A stretch of DNA of 64,000 nucleotides from Kingdonia uniflora (GCA_014058105.1 JACGCM010000304.1:620001-684000); one strand, 5' to 3'; positions 13,601 through 25,590 are shown, counted from the first letter of the stretch. Numbers and translations: made by a program. The notes: a model not told the origin generated them from the letters alone.

Positions 13601-15178
13601 ATCAATTGGCTGAGCTCTTCTCCCCCAAATAATCAAAACTATAGTTTTAGCTTTGTTATGAATGTGTTGTGGAAGAAGAAAATTCACCTCTTGATGGAAA
13701 CTACGAAGTTTCGGATCCAAGTTCAGCAATTAGTTGGAGATGGTGTGTAGATAGAACATTGGTTTATCTTAGTGTTGGTTTTTTTAGGACACTAATTGTC
13801 ACATGGTTAAAAAAATCTCAGTTTATTAGATGTGTGCAGTCTGGCTATTTCAAAAATAGAATAATTGCAGCTTAGTCTTGCTTCGTGTCTTCTTAAATCT
13901 TGATGCTTACTGAATTAATTTTGGCTAAGTTCACATTTTTGAAGTTCATGTTATTAATCTTAGTCTACCTTGCAAAACAAAAATCATATCTACGTATGAA
14001 TCATGTCAGACTGGATTAGCAAAATCTATGAAGTACTTGATATGGAAGAATAATTACTAAAATGAATGAGAGGGAGATGAGTTCATTTGCAAGTTTTGGC
14101 TTGTATCCTTCATTGTTGGCCAAACATAGTTTCTCTTTAATGTTTTTATTAATCCTTGAATGAGGTGAAGATTGCTTTCTCCTTCACAATAAATCAATTT
14201 TGATGTACCCCACTTACCTGAGAATGTGACTCATGCAGTACATTCTTGATGAGCATTTATTATAAATTTAATTAAATTCGATACACTAAAAAAAAAAAAA
14301 AAAAAAATATATATTATCTAAATATATAAACTTAAAGAACCGTACATAGCACGGGCTCATAACCTATGTGTTCAAGTCTCTGACTCCTTCAATTTCTTTT
14401 TTCTAATGGGGAGTCCACCTTGGCTTTCTATCATCCTTCAAGCTCTTCTAGCATATCACGAAGGAGCAAGGTAAACCTTGGGCTCTTCACATAGCTAAAA
14501 AGTACTCTATAATAAGTCACCTATGACTGCTTCCATTAAAAATAGATATTCTTGGATTTGGAAATGTATCATTACAAGGATAGAATATGGCCCAATCTCT
14601 GATGGCACATCGACAATGACTTGAATGTTGATTTCTGGTTGGAACCTTGGATCCCTAGCATCCCCTTTGGTAGACCTTTTGGCCCGGCCCCAAAGTTTTC
14701 GACATTATTTGTCATGTAACAAACACTCGATATGTTTGCCATTGCTAGAAGAGTCTTTGCATTCGTGGGGCTTAAATTCTAGATTGTGTGTACCAGGTTC
14801 AGACACTGCTGGAGATGGCCCCAAGGGGTTAGGTGACCACATGAATAAATTATGCTCTACTAAAGGATAACTAGATAAGGTTGAAGATAATCACTCAATA
14901 CATCAGGGAACATTATAAACCAATGCAGTTAATTACTCCAAACCGTCCATCACAAGATCAAATTAAAAACTCAAACAAGATTAAGCAAATCTACGGTGAG
15001 GATCAAGTTGTTATTCTTATTAAAATTAAAAATTACAAGTTGAGAGGACTAAACATCAGCTGAAGTTAGCCATACTATACAGCAAAACATAAACACAAAA
15101 TAACACCACCCTCATCTCTCTCTCTAACTACAAACAACCAAACAGACCCCAACTCACTGAGTCATGACTCGTCCCACT
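10644..15178. other. Long non-coding stretch, no gene recognised
   Basis: About 4.5 kb of AT-rich sequence with scattered frames under 82 codons, none with a domain I recognise or with linked splice sites. An A run followed by AT repeats lies near 14290-14320, and a short tRNA-like promoter pair at 11496-11542 is listed separately. The part from 14900 to 15170 is the 3' flank of the ERD15-like gene. Confidence 0.45.
11490..11548 (+). other. tRNA-like A-box/B-box pair, possible SINE head
   Basis: TAGCTCAAATGG at 11496-11507 fits a pol III A box, and GGTTCAAACCC at 11532-11542 fits a B box, at tRNA-like spacing. The flanks do not pair as an acceptor stem and the anticodon arm is not convincing, so it is not a working tRNA gene. 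It could be the 5' end of a SINE or a decayed tRNA copy. Confidence 0.4.
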
Positions 15179-15680
15179 CTACCTCGGTTGCTGAATCGGT
15201 CTTGGACTCAGTTTCACATTCACAATCTTCGGAACTTTCTGCAAATACTTGGAGATTTTTTCCGGTGCTCCCTTCGGCTTATTCCACTTCAGTGCTCCCA
15301 AACTCACCAACTCCCTGTAATAATCACTATCCTCCTCCTCCACGTCATCTTTCTCTGTAAATTATTACCAAAACTACCCATCAATAAATAAGTTAATTAC
15401 ATCTAAGCCCAACTATTAATGAATACTTACGTTGTTCTTTGTAGCCGTCAAAAACGGCTTCGATTTCTGGAAGGATAAGATCATCATTTTCAACAAAGTC
15501 GAGGGTATTTTGGGGATCTTGAAAGCAGTGTTGGAACCAGTAATCGCTAAACCAAGATGAGGATCGGACGAGTTCCCACCATTCGTCTGAGTAATCCTCG
15601 ACCGTTTGATACGCCCTCGGGATAAACAACGGCGCGTTTGGGTTCAAATCGGAACCGGTTCTGTGTGATAACACTTCCAT
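15179..15680 (-). CDS. ERD15/CID-type PAM2 protein, 141 aa, two exons
   Basis: Exon 1 is 15431-15680 and exon 2 is 15179-15354. The 76-bp intron (15355-15430) has GT and AG ends, and the splice keeps the frame through a split Gln codon. Residues 10-24 carry a PAM2-type motif ([10 protein letters not shown]), which in this family binds the MLLE domain of poly(A)-binding protein. Residues 27-50 hold the acidic/aromatic EDYSDEWW block, and the protein ends in QPR, as ERD15-like proteins do. Family members are small, acidic, cytoplasmic or nuclear proteins linked to ABA, dehydration and pathogen responses. The length fits the family. I chose the ATG at 15680 because the conserved motif follows directly. 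A GA repeat lies in the short 5' leader. This identification is strong; the exact paralogue is not resolved. Confidence 0.88.
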
Positions 15681-15715
15681 CTTTGAGAGAGAGAGAGAGA
15701 GAGTCGAGGGTGTGA

Positions 15716-15724
15716 ATATATATA
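15716..15724 (-). promoter_or_regulatory. Putative TATA box of the ERD15-like gene
   Basis: An ATATATATA run lies about 36 bp upstream of the start codon on the minus strand, just beyond a GA-rich leader. It is the only TATA-like sequence at this distance, but it would imply a very short leader. An ACGTG core at 15904-15908, the centre of ABA-response elements, lies about 225 bp upstream. Both are sequence matches only. Confidence 0.4.
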
Positions 15725-17440
15725 GGTTTTAAATAAATAAATAAATTAAAAAAATATCTGAAGAAAAAGAAACTTGACGGACGTTACTATTGGTACTGTT
15801 ATGACTGTTATAACGACGTCTACTTTTTTTTCTCTCTGTAGTTGTTGGCACACAGTATTTTACTTTGTAGAGTTGTAGGCCCACTTTTTCAGCGCTGATT
15901 GTTACGTGTACTCTTTTGATGTGTTGGTTATAAACGTAACGTATCTCGAGACTTTATGAAGAGGGTGCCTAGTTTTTTGTTCTGATCTGGTAGGGTCCAC
16001 TTGAACGCGTCATTGGTCTTATCCGTTTGGTGAGAGATATTTGAGAGAGATAGGCCTTGCTTGGTATAAAAAAAAGTCTTATTTGATGACCCAATTCAAC
16101 CCATCTAGAAAATCTTGACTCAATAACTTTATGAACCAAGTAGATAGCCCATAGTGTCACGGGCCTCACGGCCCGGCTCGGGGTCGGCACTACAGTGCCC
16201 GGAGCACAACGGAATATGAAGTCTTGCGACGTATATGCAAGTGCGGTCGGCATAGACAAGCCTTCTTCAGTATGCGCGACGGCGCCTGTTGAATATACTC
16301 ACGGATACTAGAACGACATTCGGATCATCCTAGATATTCGTGAGGGGTCATCGAATATGTATTTGGAATAGGTAACAACGCTGAATGTTCCCTTAATAAT
16401 CCCTACAACGTAATCACACACGAGATACGAAAAATACACTTGTTCTAGCAGCGGATCAAAGTAACTCAATATGTCGGGTTCCAGATATATAAATAGGGTG
16501 GCGGGCCTGGACTAGCTGAATGGGAGACAATTCGAATAGCATAGTCCATTATGGCGGGGCATAGCGGGCACACGTTTAACCCTATCTAGAAAAGCAGCCC
16601 GTATTGCGAAGCAATGTCTCCTTGCATTTTCTGTGCCAAGAAGAACTCATAAACATCCCTTGTAAATAGTCTATAAGTCGGGGTTCAAGATGACCAAGCT
16701 ATAAAGCTTATTTTGTCATGGGGAGGTTTGGACCAACTTCTTCATTAATATAGCTACTAAGTAAATAGCTTGTTTATAGAATGAAACATCAAAAGTGCAG
16801 GCGAAGGGTACTAGCACTTCTCACCTCTGTAATAACGTGTTTTCTGGGAGGATAACTTCGCCAATACTTTCGTAAGTATTATGCAACTATAAACTTAAGC
16901 ACACAGGATTTTACGTGGAAACTCAGTAAAACCTGAGAAAAACCACGATCTCGAGGAGGGTTTAGGTACAAAACTCAATAGTTTGCTAGTTATTACAATT
17001 GCTAATTGGTAAGGATGTAATAATATCTGAATAGTAGAGTTGCGGATTTGATTAATCTATTCTCTGCCTGTATTTATAGTAGATACAGGCAGTTAGCAAA
17101 ATAAAACAGTTTCCTATTTTAAGGGGTAGTGGGCGAACTTCGCGGATCTTCTGGCAACGGCTCTATTTGAGCAAGCATAACGGCTACTTCAGTGGATCGA
17201 GCTCTGTAGTTGCAGATGTGACATCTTCTCGAATGATGGAATATCTTCGATTAATTTCTGTTAGCGTCTTCTTATTGAATCTGGGAAATAGGCTACTACA
17301 GCCCCCCTTAACCAAATTCGTTTTCAACAAAACTTGGCGTGCAGCTATATTAAGATATAAAGAACGTCAAAACTCAAAACGCTCAGGTAGATTTGCTCGG
17401 CGTTCGCTGGGGAGTCGCACATAGGGCCTTATGTGTATAA
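15725..17440. other. ERD15 upstream region and degenerate LTR sequence
   Basis: The first few hundred bases are the promoter side of the ERD15-like gene. Around 16900-17310 the sequence (with AAACTCAGTAAAACCTGAGAAAAACC at its start in two blocks, and a later TCTTCTCGAATGAT) is repeated with changes at about 29310-29600, so both are pieces of one dispersed repeat, probably an LTR. No protein gene is supported. Confidence 0.45.
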
Positions 17441-17784
17441 GAGCATCTCCAAAAGTACCTCACTCAAGTTGGGTGAAAAAACAAAAAAATAATCAAAAAA
17501 ATAATCTAAGTGAGGCTCAATTTCATCGAACAATACCTTAATTGGTTTTTTTAACAGGCATTTAACTGTTAGGAGTTCGTTTAATTTTTTATTTATTTTT
17601 TCATCAGGCTCCTAACTGTTAGGCGTTCGATTTTATTTTATTTAAAAAAAAAGAACAATTAGACACTCAAACCTTAGGCGCCCGATCGAGACAGCAAAAA
17701 GTAAGGTTGCATCTTGGAAAGCAATGCTCAACCTTCCTTTTTGAGAAGAAAAACCAAGTGAGTGAGGTACTTTAGGAGATGCTC
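17441..17784. mobile_element. PIF/Harbinger-like MITE, 344 bp
   Basis: The terminal inverted repeats are GAGCATCTCC(A/T)AAAGTACCTCACT at the left and its complement at the right, flanked by a TAA target duplication (17438-17440 and 17785-17787). A 3-bp TAA/TTA duplication is typical of PIF/Harbinger (Tourist-like) elements. The interior is AT-rich with a GGCGCCCGAT motif shared with the copy at 20134. There is no transposase. Confidence 0.82.
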
Positions 17785-17819
17785 TAAGGTTTTAGGCATA
17801 ACAATAATTATGATGTGAA

Positions 17820-20104
17820 TGCAGCGCCCCATTTTTTTTAATTTTTTTTGCTTTCCCCGTCATATAACTCTTCTCGTGTTAGTGTAGTAGTTGTGGTAGT
17901 TTAGTAGGTTGCACCTGTTGTAGGTTATCATAGCTCTTGTTTCCCCAAATCATAATAGCAGAACTATTCAAACCCACCACCGTACTTCACCAAATACTCC
18001 TCCTTATTCTCCTCCAATTCTTCTCCTTCCACCAAAATCTTCCATTATTCTTCTCCCTAAAACCCCCAACTCCCAATCTACTCCATAGCTAGCCGTCAGG
18101 GAGAACAATGCTTATGATTCCCATATTTAATTTAAATCCCAGAAAAATCATATTGTAAGAGCTTTAGAGAAACAGTTAATTGAAGCATTTAGGGCAAGTG
18201 TTTGTTCTCTTATAACCCCAGATTCGTCGAATAAGGCAAGTACCGTTATTTCCGAGCATTGTAAGATTTATCGTTATAATGCTTAAAATATGTTATAGGG
18301 GATTAGCATCAAGTCATGCTAAACCATTTTATCGTTAGCTATAATGGATAATTTCTCCTCCATGTTTTCTGTAAATACTACCTATTGGAATTGATAATCT
18401 TGTATGATATATGTGGTCAAGAATATTTAATTACCAAATGTTGTAGGATTTATGAGTTGTGAAGCATACAACCTGAGGATTTATGAGTTGTAAAGCATAC
18501 AACCTGTTGGAATCAAAATCTCTACTAAATTACTAGGTATTGTAGGATTTTAGAAAGGTGAGGCATCATGTGCTAAATTAATTGGAGAGAATTAAACTAA
18601 GCTTTTAAGTTTAAATAGAATATGAGGAGGTAACCTTAGTTATGGTTAGTAGGACAGGATGTTTCCTTTCCTTTTCACAGATTATAAACTGCGTTATAAC
18701 TAACTCAGACCTCTATAGTCGCATATTAATTTGCAAACTAATTTGCTTGACAAGAACTAGGTACCGCGTATATAAAAGAAAAATTGGATGTAGTTATGCA
18801 TCTCATGAGCGTATATTCAAAATATTTATTGAAAACATGTATATCTACATTGCTATGATTACTATCTAAAATAGCTAAGCATTGAGAAATAAAAAGTAAT
18901 AGGCTTAGCATAGCCATGATTAAGGACTTCAGTTGATATAATCTTAATTAACTTAAGGTAGAAAGATTATTGATAGTCAGAGTATAAAATCTTCGACAGA
19001 GTCCCCACTCTTATTCTTGTGAGGGTATAAAGGTCGTTGAGCATAAGATCGCCAATCATATGATATAGTCTCGTTGCCTATAGAGCAAGGACAGATAGGT
19101 CATTTAATTGACTGTCGGTCTCTTAAATCATTTATGCATAGAAAAGCTTAGAGTCATGTACACAGTAGGGTTATGATGTCCGGGTCATTGGATTCGATTC
19201 CCTAAACAAAAGAATCGGTAACTGTTTATCAGTGTTCCAGGGTTACAAGCCCCTAAAACTCTTTCCCTGTTACTTCTCGGCTGCATGCTACGCGAGCATC
19301 CCATGGGCTCAGATCCCTAAAAGTAAAAATAAATCAGGCTTTAGACCTGTAGGTTGAAACTCCTTGACCACTTTGATCCGGTGATTTCCCCCGCTAATTT
19401 CTGGCTCAATAAAAAGGAATCCGCCAATCCCTGGCTCAACAATAAGGGATACGTTTTTGTTGAGGACAGAAGGGTGCGAGAGTGTGATCCCACTGAATTA
19501 AAAGTGACCATGTGTACATCGTCTGTTAGTTAACCCCCACATCTAATAACACATTATAACTACTTTATAATACCGGTTGGCACCGACGCTTAAAAATAAC
19601 ATTAATAATTGAACCTCATCTCCTTAGTAATAAATGTCATCATTTATACATTTAGATAAATATTATATTACATTAGTATCTCTTTATTATATCGGTCTGT
19701 CATGTTTAGTGACCGGTAATAATTGTACTTGCTGACGCCCTGTGCACTATATTTTTCACAAGAGATCGAGTACGGTAAGATTTTGTTTAATGAGGCCTTG
19801 TTGATCCTTTCGGGATTCTTTGGAGTTCTATTGGATTGTTGAATTATGTCGTAGGGTATTTATGATATTTATTTCAGATTTTATTGTCGTAATCTATTTT
19901 CTCGTTAGTTAATTTTGTTGAAAACTTTATTCATTTTATTCAATAATTTAGTTATTCCCGCTGCATTTCTTTGGTAAGTAGATATAGTTATTTTTTTTTG
20001 AAATATATTACATATGTGGGGTTCATCCGTGGGATGCCCGACTTGTTAAGCCTTAGGATTTGTTTTATAATTTATTATCAGAAAGCAGATTTTGGGGCGT
20101 GACA
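17820..20104. mobile_element. 2.3-kb solo LTR or terminal-repeat element
   Basis: It starts TGCAGCGCCCC and ends GGGGCGTGACA, which are imperfect inverted termini of the TG...CA kind. It is flanked by the perfect 5-bp direct repeat GTGAA (17815-17819 and 20105-20109), so the limits are well supported. The first half is homologous to 60897-62320, including GGTAGAAAGAT and AGATCGCCAAT(C/T)ATATGATAT. No polyprotein frame is present. A solo LTR left by recombination is the simplest reading. A non-autonomous element cannot be excluded. Confidence 0.75.
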
Positions 20105-20133
20105 GTGAAACTCATCACACTATGTAGTTTTTA

Positions 20134-20568
20134 GAGCATCTCCTAAAGTGCCTCAATGATTTGGTTGAAAAAAATGCCAAATTCAAGTTAGTAAGACTTT
20201 ATTTTCTCCAACAGTACCTGACTTGTTTTATTCTCCTGTTTCATTTTTTTTGAAAAATAAAATAAAATTTCTATAAGTGCCTAAAACTTGGGCGCCCGAT
20301 TTTATTTTATTTTTTGAATTTTTTATTAAATTTTTTGTGGAAAAAAACAATTGGGCGTCGAAACCTTAGGCGCCCTATTAGAAAGCAAACAGACGCCCAA
20401 CACTTGGGCGCCCAATTGCGAAGTAAAAAACCAAGGTTGAGTTTTGGAATTCAAGGCTCAACCTTGCTTTTTGAGTTGGAAATTCAAGTCAGTCAGGCAT
20501 TGTTGGAGGTCGAAAATTCTATGTGGCACCTTGAATTCCAACGTAGTGAGGCACTTTAGGAAATGCAC
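20134..20568. mobile_element. PIF/Harbinger-like MITE, 435 bp
   Basis: The left end GAGCATCTCCTAAAGTGCCTC and a right end near GAGGCACTTTAGGAAATGCAC pair as terminal inverted repeats. TTA flanks both sides (20131-20133 and 20569-20571). The interior repeats GGGCGCCC-type palindromes several times, linking it to the copy at 17441. It lies 29 bp after the 2.3-kb LTR. Confidence 0.78.
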
Positions 20569-21076
20569 TTAGGGTTGGGCGACAAATTTCATGCGTGCAC
20601 ATACAAAGTACAAACTACATGTTCTTCTCAGCTCAATAGCTTGCCAGATTCCATGCTCTTGTGGTAGTAAGGCTAGGCCGAAGTGACAACTCTAAGGAAA
20701 TAGCTCATAGAGTCATAGTGAGGAATTCTCTGGCAAATCACTCTTTTTATAGACATAACCACTACGAAACAATTGCAAGTGGATTTGTTGGTTTCTTGCT
20801 GGGCCTCAAATAGCTGTAATCCTAACGGCCAATAAAGCAAGCAAAAGTGACCATCTAATTCCCTGTATGGAAAGCGTGATGGGATTGGTTTTGAGCAACC
20901 GAGCCTTAAATTCTCTCAGTTTTTTTTTTTTTTTTACAAATTGGCCTGAGTTTAGGAACTTTATGAAACCGGAGCAAACATAGACAATGTACAAATTTGT
21001 ATTTGATTAAAACGAATGAAGCAATACATGTAAGTTTGTTTATCTATGAAAAATTATAAATGAGACAGAAACAAAC

Positions 21077-22125
21077 TTATATGTAGTTTTTATTTGCGAG
21101 TTTAAAACCAGATATCATGGCTGATAATGCCAGAGTTACGAATGCAAAGAAAGCCATGCTAATGGATGCAGCAGTCGAGTCTGTGAATATATTATCAGAT
21201 CCCTCCCTCATCCTATTCGTCAATGGGACTGCTGTTGATGCTGCTGATATCAATAGGTACGCAACAACCTATAAATTCAACATCACTTACTTAAAACTAT
21301 AACCTAATAGTCCAAGATTTACAAAGGTTTCCTTCTGCAGTAATCAAAACAATGTACCTGATCCCCGAAGAAGTCGACCAAACTGGATGTATGCTGTGAA
21401 AACATCGCTTTGCCAGACGAAAACTGGTGCATTTGGCGGATAACTTGAGCTGCCGTGTAAATTGTTGCGAGGAGTGCTATGCACAAGAGATACCTTGAAT
21501 TTGATTGAAAAAGATACAATATTAAGTAATCATCAACCTAAGAATAACCCAATGAAGCAATCTCGATTTTAGTTTATAACATCAATGAATCCTTATGAGA
21601 CAATAAAGTGATGGTCATGCGGACTAAACGTATTGTAGAGGTGTGCAATATCGTTTATTTCATCAACATTGGTGCAATCGTCAATTCTCTCCGAATTAAC
21701 GATTAGTCCAAATACTTGTTTAGTGCTTTCAACATTTTCTGACAGTGCATAAAAGATAAATCGGAAAACATCGCGACATGCAAAATAAAAAAGACAATTA
21801 ATCACAAGTCAATAATCATCACATAATCTTAAAGAAATGAAATCGTTGATAATCACCTATATTCTTCGTATTTATCGAAATTCTTCCAATCACCATGTCT
21901 GTTGCTAGCCATAATTATGAAAGAAAGCACTGAAAAGAGCAAACCAACTGCCCTGAGGACCAATGATCCCTTCTTCAATAAATCCTCCCTCCTCCATCGC
22001 CTCACAATAGACGATACCCCAAACGCGGGCGCCTGCCTCTCTACGTCCACTGGAGGCACGACAGGCGTGGCAGGGGGAGGTGATAGGACTGGTTTTGTCG
22101 CCTTAGGGTCTTCTGTTGTCGTCAT
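21077..22125 (-). CDS. CASP-like membrane protein (CASPL4B type), 198 aa, three exons
   Basis: Exons are 21857-22125, 21358-21493 and 21077-21268, joined across GT-AG introns of 363 and 89 bp that keep the frame. Residues 1-34 are a Pro/Thr/Val-rich cytosolic tail. Then come a basic RRWRREDLL stretch and four predicted membrane segments at about 52-72, 91-107, 136-155 and 170-191. Conserved family blocks include the FDKYEEYRYLL block, the VDFFGDQ loop, the AVPLTNRMRE loop and NIFTDS. The protein ends KLANKNYI, close to the usual CASPL4 end. CASP-like proteins are four-helix plasma-membrane scaffold proteins; true CASPs organise the Casparian strip, while most CASPLs have undefined roles. It looks intact. 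Its upstream region is duplicated to the right at 23640-26465. Confidence 0.88.
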
Positions 22126-22745
22126 TTTTTATCCTATCTTGATAAAAACTTGGCTTGAAATCCTAGAAAGTTGAAGATGGATTGCAAGAAGGAGAATAAG
22201 GTTTGGTGAATTGTTGAAAGATACGAAACTGAAGGGAGTTGTCTTGTGACAGATAAGCAATGATTTAATATGGTGATCAAGAGTTGATTACTATGTCCAT
22301 GTGGCTAAAAAATAATCAACATTTGTTTGACAGAGTGTACAAGGTGTCCAACCAATGAGTTACCATTGAAGTTGACACACATGGTGATTCTTGCTTGGAG
22401 CCTATTGGCCACGGGTCGGTGGCCGGAAAAATGTAGGAGAAAATTTGTACCAATTGTAAAGGGAGAAGATCTCTATGAGCAATTCAAGCTGACGTTAAGC
22501 TAAGCATGTCAAAATAGTTGGTTGGGTTGGACTATTGAGACCCAAGAGATGACCGAAATGCTAGGAATAACCACTTTTAAGGGCGATTATGAAGTATTGA
22601 AGTGAATAGGCCATAGTTACATTTCTTCGTATGATAGGGCGATGTTCAAGTACGGCCTAAATCCCTGGTATTATGCGCACGAGCATATATGGGCTTTTGA
22701 GCAACGTCTCATTGTTCACTGGTGCTTAGCAAGGTCTCATTTTGG
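22060..22745. repeat. CASPL 5' end and upstream region, duplication copy A
   Basis: This stretch holds the start of the CASPL coding sequence, its leader and about 600 bp upstream. It matches 23640-23797 (coding start and leader) and then 25985-26465 (distal upstream part), in the same order and orientation. The second copy is split by about 2.2 kb of transposons. Copy A is the one joined to the intact gene. Confidence 0.8.
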
Positions 22746-23460
22746 GTTTCAACTTGGTGAAGTAACCAGCGATTGAAAAATTGTCGTGTGAGTATAACGC
22801 AACCTCACGTCGATGTTGATAGATGCGGGGACCATTGCTTTGCTTATAAGGATCCTGGAGTTTTGTCAAGATCTCTTTAGTAGTGGAGGCATAGATGACG
22901 CTGTCGGAAATAATACTTGACAATGAATTTAGTAACCACGATTTGACCATATCATCGCATTGTTTCCAAAGGGAAAGATCACCAGAGGTTGACATAAGAG
23001 TAGCTATCGAACCATCAACGAAGCCTATTTTGTTTTTTGCACTAAGGGCAGTATTCATAGCCCAACTCCATGTAGCATAGTTATCATTGGAGAGCAGGGC
23101 CGGCCCTGAGGGTGGGCGACTGCACAGGGCCCAAGAATAAAAGGGCCAAAAAAAAAAAAAAAATTTGCCCAAGGGGTTAGAAGAAAAAAATTAAAAAAAA
23201 TTGTGAATAACATATATGATGAAGACTTAGCTTAGTTGGTTGTTGTTTTCTCTCTTGATAAGAGGTCGTGTTCAAGCCCCTAACAAAAAAAATAAAATTT
23301 AGGCCCTCTTTATATTTCCACACAGGACCTTAGGGGTACTTGGGCCGAGCCTGTTGGAGAGTGGTTGGGACACGAGTGTCAAGCCGTGATTGTCGGGTGG
23401 TGAAGGTACAGAGGGCTAGAAGGTTCAATAGTCATGTTGAGGGTTAGGAAAGAAGGCTTT
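22726..23460 (-). pseudogene. Ty1/Copia gag relic split by an hAT element
   Basis: Reading leftwards, about 23362-23455 encodes a degenerate start of a Copia gag (blocks resembling DNHGLTLVSQPL). After the hAT insertion, 22726-23094 continues with DNYATWSWAMNTALSAKNK, FVDGSI and a long helical part ending in AGYFTKLK, the pattern of Copia-type gag polypeptides. The element's primer-binding region may survive near 23490 as a TGGTATTAGA-like match. The frame needs shifts and no pol follows, so this is a fragment. Confidence 0.72.
23095..23353. mobile_element. Non-autonomous hAT-like element, 259 bp, nested in Copia gag
   Basis: The ends CAGGGCCGGCCC and GGGCCGAGCCTG form imperfect terminal inverted repeats, and the perfect 8-bp TTGGAGAG flanks them (23087-23094 and 23354-23361). 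That length fits hAT. Inside, TAGCTTAGTTGG (23228-23239) and TGTTCAAGCCC (about 23269-23279) look like pol III A and B boxes, so the interior may derive from a tRNA or SINE. No protein is encoded. Confidence 0.85.
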
Positions 23461-23644
23461 GTGTGATGGTGGATTTAGATATCTAATACCATGCGAAACT
23501 TATTCTAAATTATTATTATTTAGATAGTACTTAAACCCTTCACCTCTTGCTCAAATGAAAAACATAAGCCAACTAAGCCAAGTCAACATTAGATGTCCTA
23601 TTTACTTATTTTATTTTATTTTTCTTTAGGCCTTGGGCAATTTT

Positions 23645-23716
23645 TGTTGCGACAGACGTGGCCGGAGGAGGTGATACGACTGATTTTGTCGTTGCAGGGT
23701 CTTCCGTTGTCGACAT
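23645..23716 (-). pseudogene. CASPL 5' fragment, duplication copy B
   Basis: From an ATG at 23716 about 24 codons match the start of the CASPL gene (TTEDP, then PVLSPPPAT-like residues) before similarity ends near 23645. The leader upstream also matches. It lacks everything after the N-terminal tail, so it cannot make a CASP-like protein. Confidence 0.7.
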
Positions 23717-24084
23717 TTTTTATCCTATCTTGATACAAAATTAGGAGTTGTTTTGTGACAGATAAACAATGATTTAATATGGTGATCAAGAGTTAATTAC
23801 TAGTATACCTGGTGCCGGTGAGATCGACCGCAAATTTATTTTATTGTCGTCTTTTTGTCAACACATCGTCCACACTATCAAACAAACAGTAAGGAATGAA
23901 AATGAAAAGTATAAAGATTTTTCCGTGGATTAAAATATCAAACCATAAAAAGATTAAACATAAGAACCAAGCAGGTTAGTCATTTTAAGCATTCTCATTT
24001 TTCCCCTTATTTAGTAATGGATCATTTTGAGCTCTCTTTTGAGTAACAATAACTTCACCAAATGTCAAGTTCCCCAATCTCTTA

Positions 24085-24474
24085 GAGCATCTCCAATAGC
24101 ATGGTATACTATTACATTTTTCACATACTTTTGCAAAAACTCCTTCCAGCAGGAGTATGATGTTCAACATACTCACCCTCATACCCCTCCAAAGTATGCG
24201 AATCCGGAACTTGGAGAGTGGTATGTGCATACTACTTTTGTGGGTCCCCTACAACTATTTTTTCTCTTCCTTTCTTTTCTCTCTCTAATAAAAGAATATT
24301 GTGGGTCTCAATTTTTAATAAAAAATTTCTCTCTCTCATAGAATAACATTGTGGGTCCCAATTTTAATATAGAAAAAACTGAATTTAGAGAGAAATCTGT
24401 TGGAGCAAAGTGGTATGTTATTTCGGATACTAGTATCCAAAACTGAAATATCATACCGTGTCTCTGAGATGCTC
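24085..24474. mobile_element. PIF/Harbinger-like MITE, 390 bp
   Basis: The ends are GAGCATCTCCAATAGCATGG at the left and a GAGATGCTC end at the right, flanked by TTA on both sides (24082-24084 and 24475-24477). The interior contains subrepeats with GTGGGTCCC and TTTCTCTCTC. It sits inside the sequence that interrupts the duplicated CASPL upstream region. Confidence 0.8.
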
Positions 24475-24754
24475 TTAGTTTTATAATGGGTTAGCAATAG
24501 TGTGAATTAGAGCATCTCTTAAAGTATCTCACTCACTTGGTTGCAAAAAAAAAACAAAATCCAAGTGAGTGAGGTCAAATTTCATCCAACAGTACTCAAT
24601 TGGTTTTTTCAGAAAGTAAATTTCTGAAGAATTTTTAAAGAGTGAAAGGGCCCACATAACTGAAAAATGAATTAAAATAAAATAAGTTAAAGCTAAAAAA
24701 CCAGTGTTGCTTTGTACTTGGTTGTTTTTCAACCTCAAAATGTAAGGTGCATCA

Positions 24755-25341
24755 TGTTGGGTCACACAGCGGAAACCAAACACCAAGTCGATTCATTTAG
24801 CGATGAACAAACTAAATGAAGGAAATACAATCAAACGATAACACATAATTTATCATGGTTCGGCAAATTGCTTACGTCCACACCAATAAAGAGAGAGAAA
24901 AAAAAAATTATTGGATGATTCGAGATTACAATCACTCATCAATAAATTAAGGTCTCTCGAGGTTTTCACTCATTAGTCTAAAACCATTAAAAACCTAACA
25001 ATAGATATAAATGAAGAGTTCCTAAAATTGGATATCCGTATTACGAGACAAAACCAATGGTCTAAACAACCTCTCAAAACAAATATTCGCATCGCCGTTC
25101 GAACGACTATAAGGCCCATTCGAATGGATCCAAGTAAACTAAAAGAAGGTTGTTACTGGATCAATTTTAGGCACAAATTGATCGTCGTTCGAACAGCTAT
25201 GAGGCCCGTTCGAACGACTATGCACCTCCAAGTCCTCTTTTGTAACTGGGTAAAATTAGACAAATAACTTATTGTCGTTCGAACGGCTATAAGGCATGTT
25301 CGAACGACTATTCACAAGTCCTCATTTATACCCTACACAAC
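24755..25341. mobile_element. LTR-like insert with TTCGAA motifs
   Basis: It begins TGTTGGGTCACACAGCGG and ends near CCTACACAACA. It carries at least five GTTCGAAC-type palindromes between 25094 and 25312, each near a CTAT(A/G)AGGC sequence. The start TGTTGGG and these motifs resemble the solo LTR at 27642. I could not confirm a target duplication, so the limits are approximate. Confidence 0.5.
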
Positions 25342-25388
25342 ATTAGAAAGTAAGGCTCAACCTTGCTTTTGAGGACGAAAACCATGTG

Positions 25389-25590
25389 TGACCCTCCACC
25401 CCATGAGAGGTCATGAGTTTGAACCCCTGTGGGGTGAGAATTGTGGACATCCTTTGGGTTGTCGTGGGCCTTTGAGCTTTGTACCTCTTCGGAGGCTTGT
25501 GATTTGCCTTCGGGCTTTGGAAGCCCTTCGGGGATTAGTTACTCTGTGGTTACGGATCCCTAAAACCGGCTTACCTTCCAAAAAAATCAA
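25389..25590 (+). repeat. SINE-like block with a B-box match
   Basis: The sequence around GAGTTTGAACCCC (near 25410) looks like a pol III B box inside a tRNA-like head. A GC-richer body with CTTCGG repeats follows. Composition differs sharply from the flanks. There is no clear poly(A) tail, so the SINE call is tentative. Confidence 0.35.

Noticed and set aside
17167..17424. 85-codon plus frame
   Set aside because: Overlaps the dispersed LTR-like repeat also found at 29310-29600, where the frame is not kept.
21593..21805. 70-codon minus frame between CASPL exons
   Set aside because: It lies in intron 1 of the CASPL gene and matches no CASPL segment.
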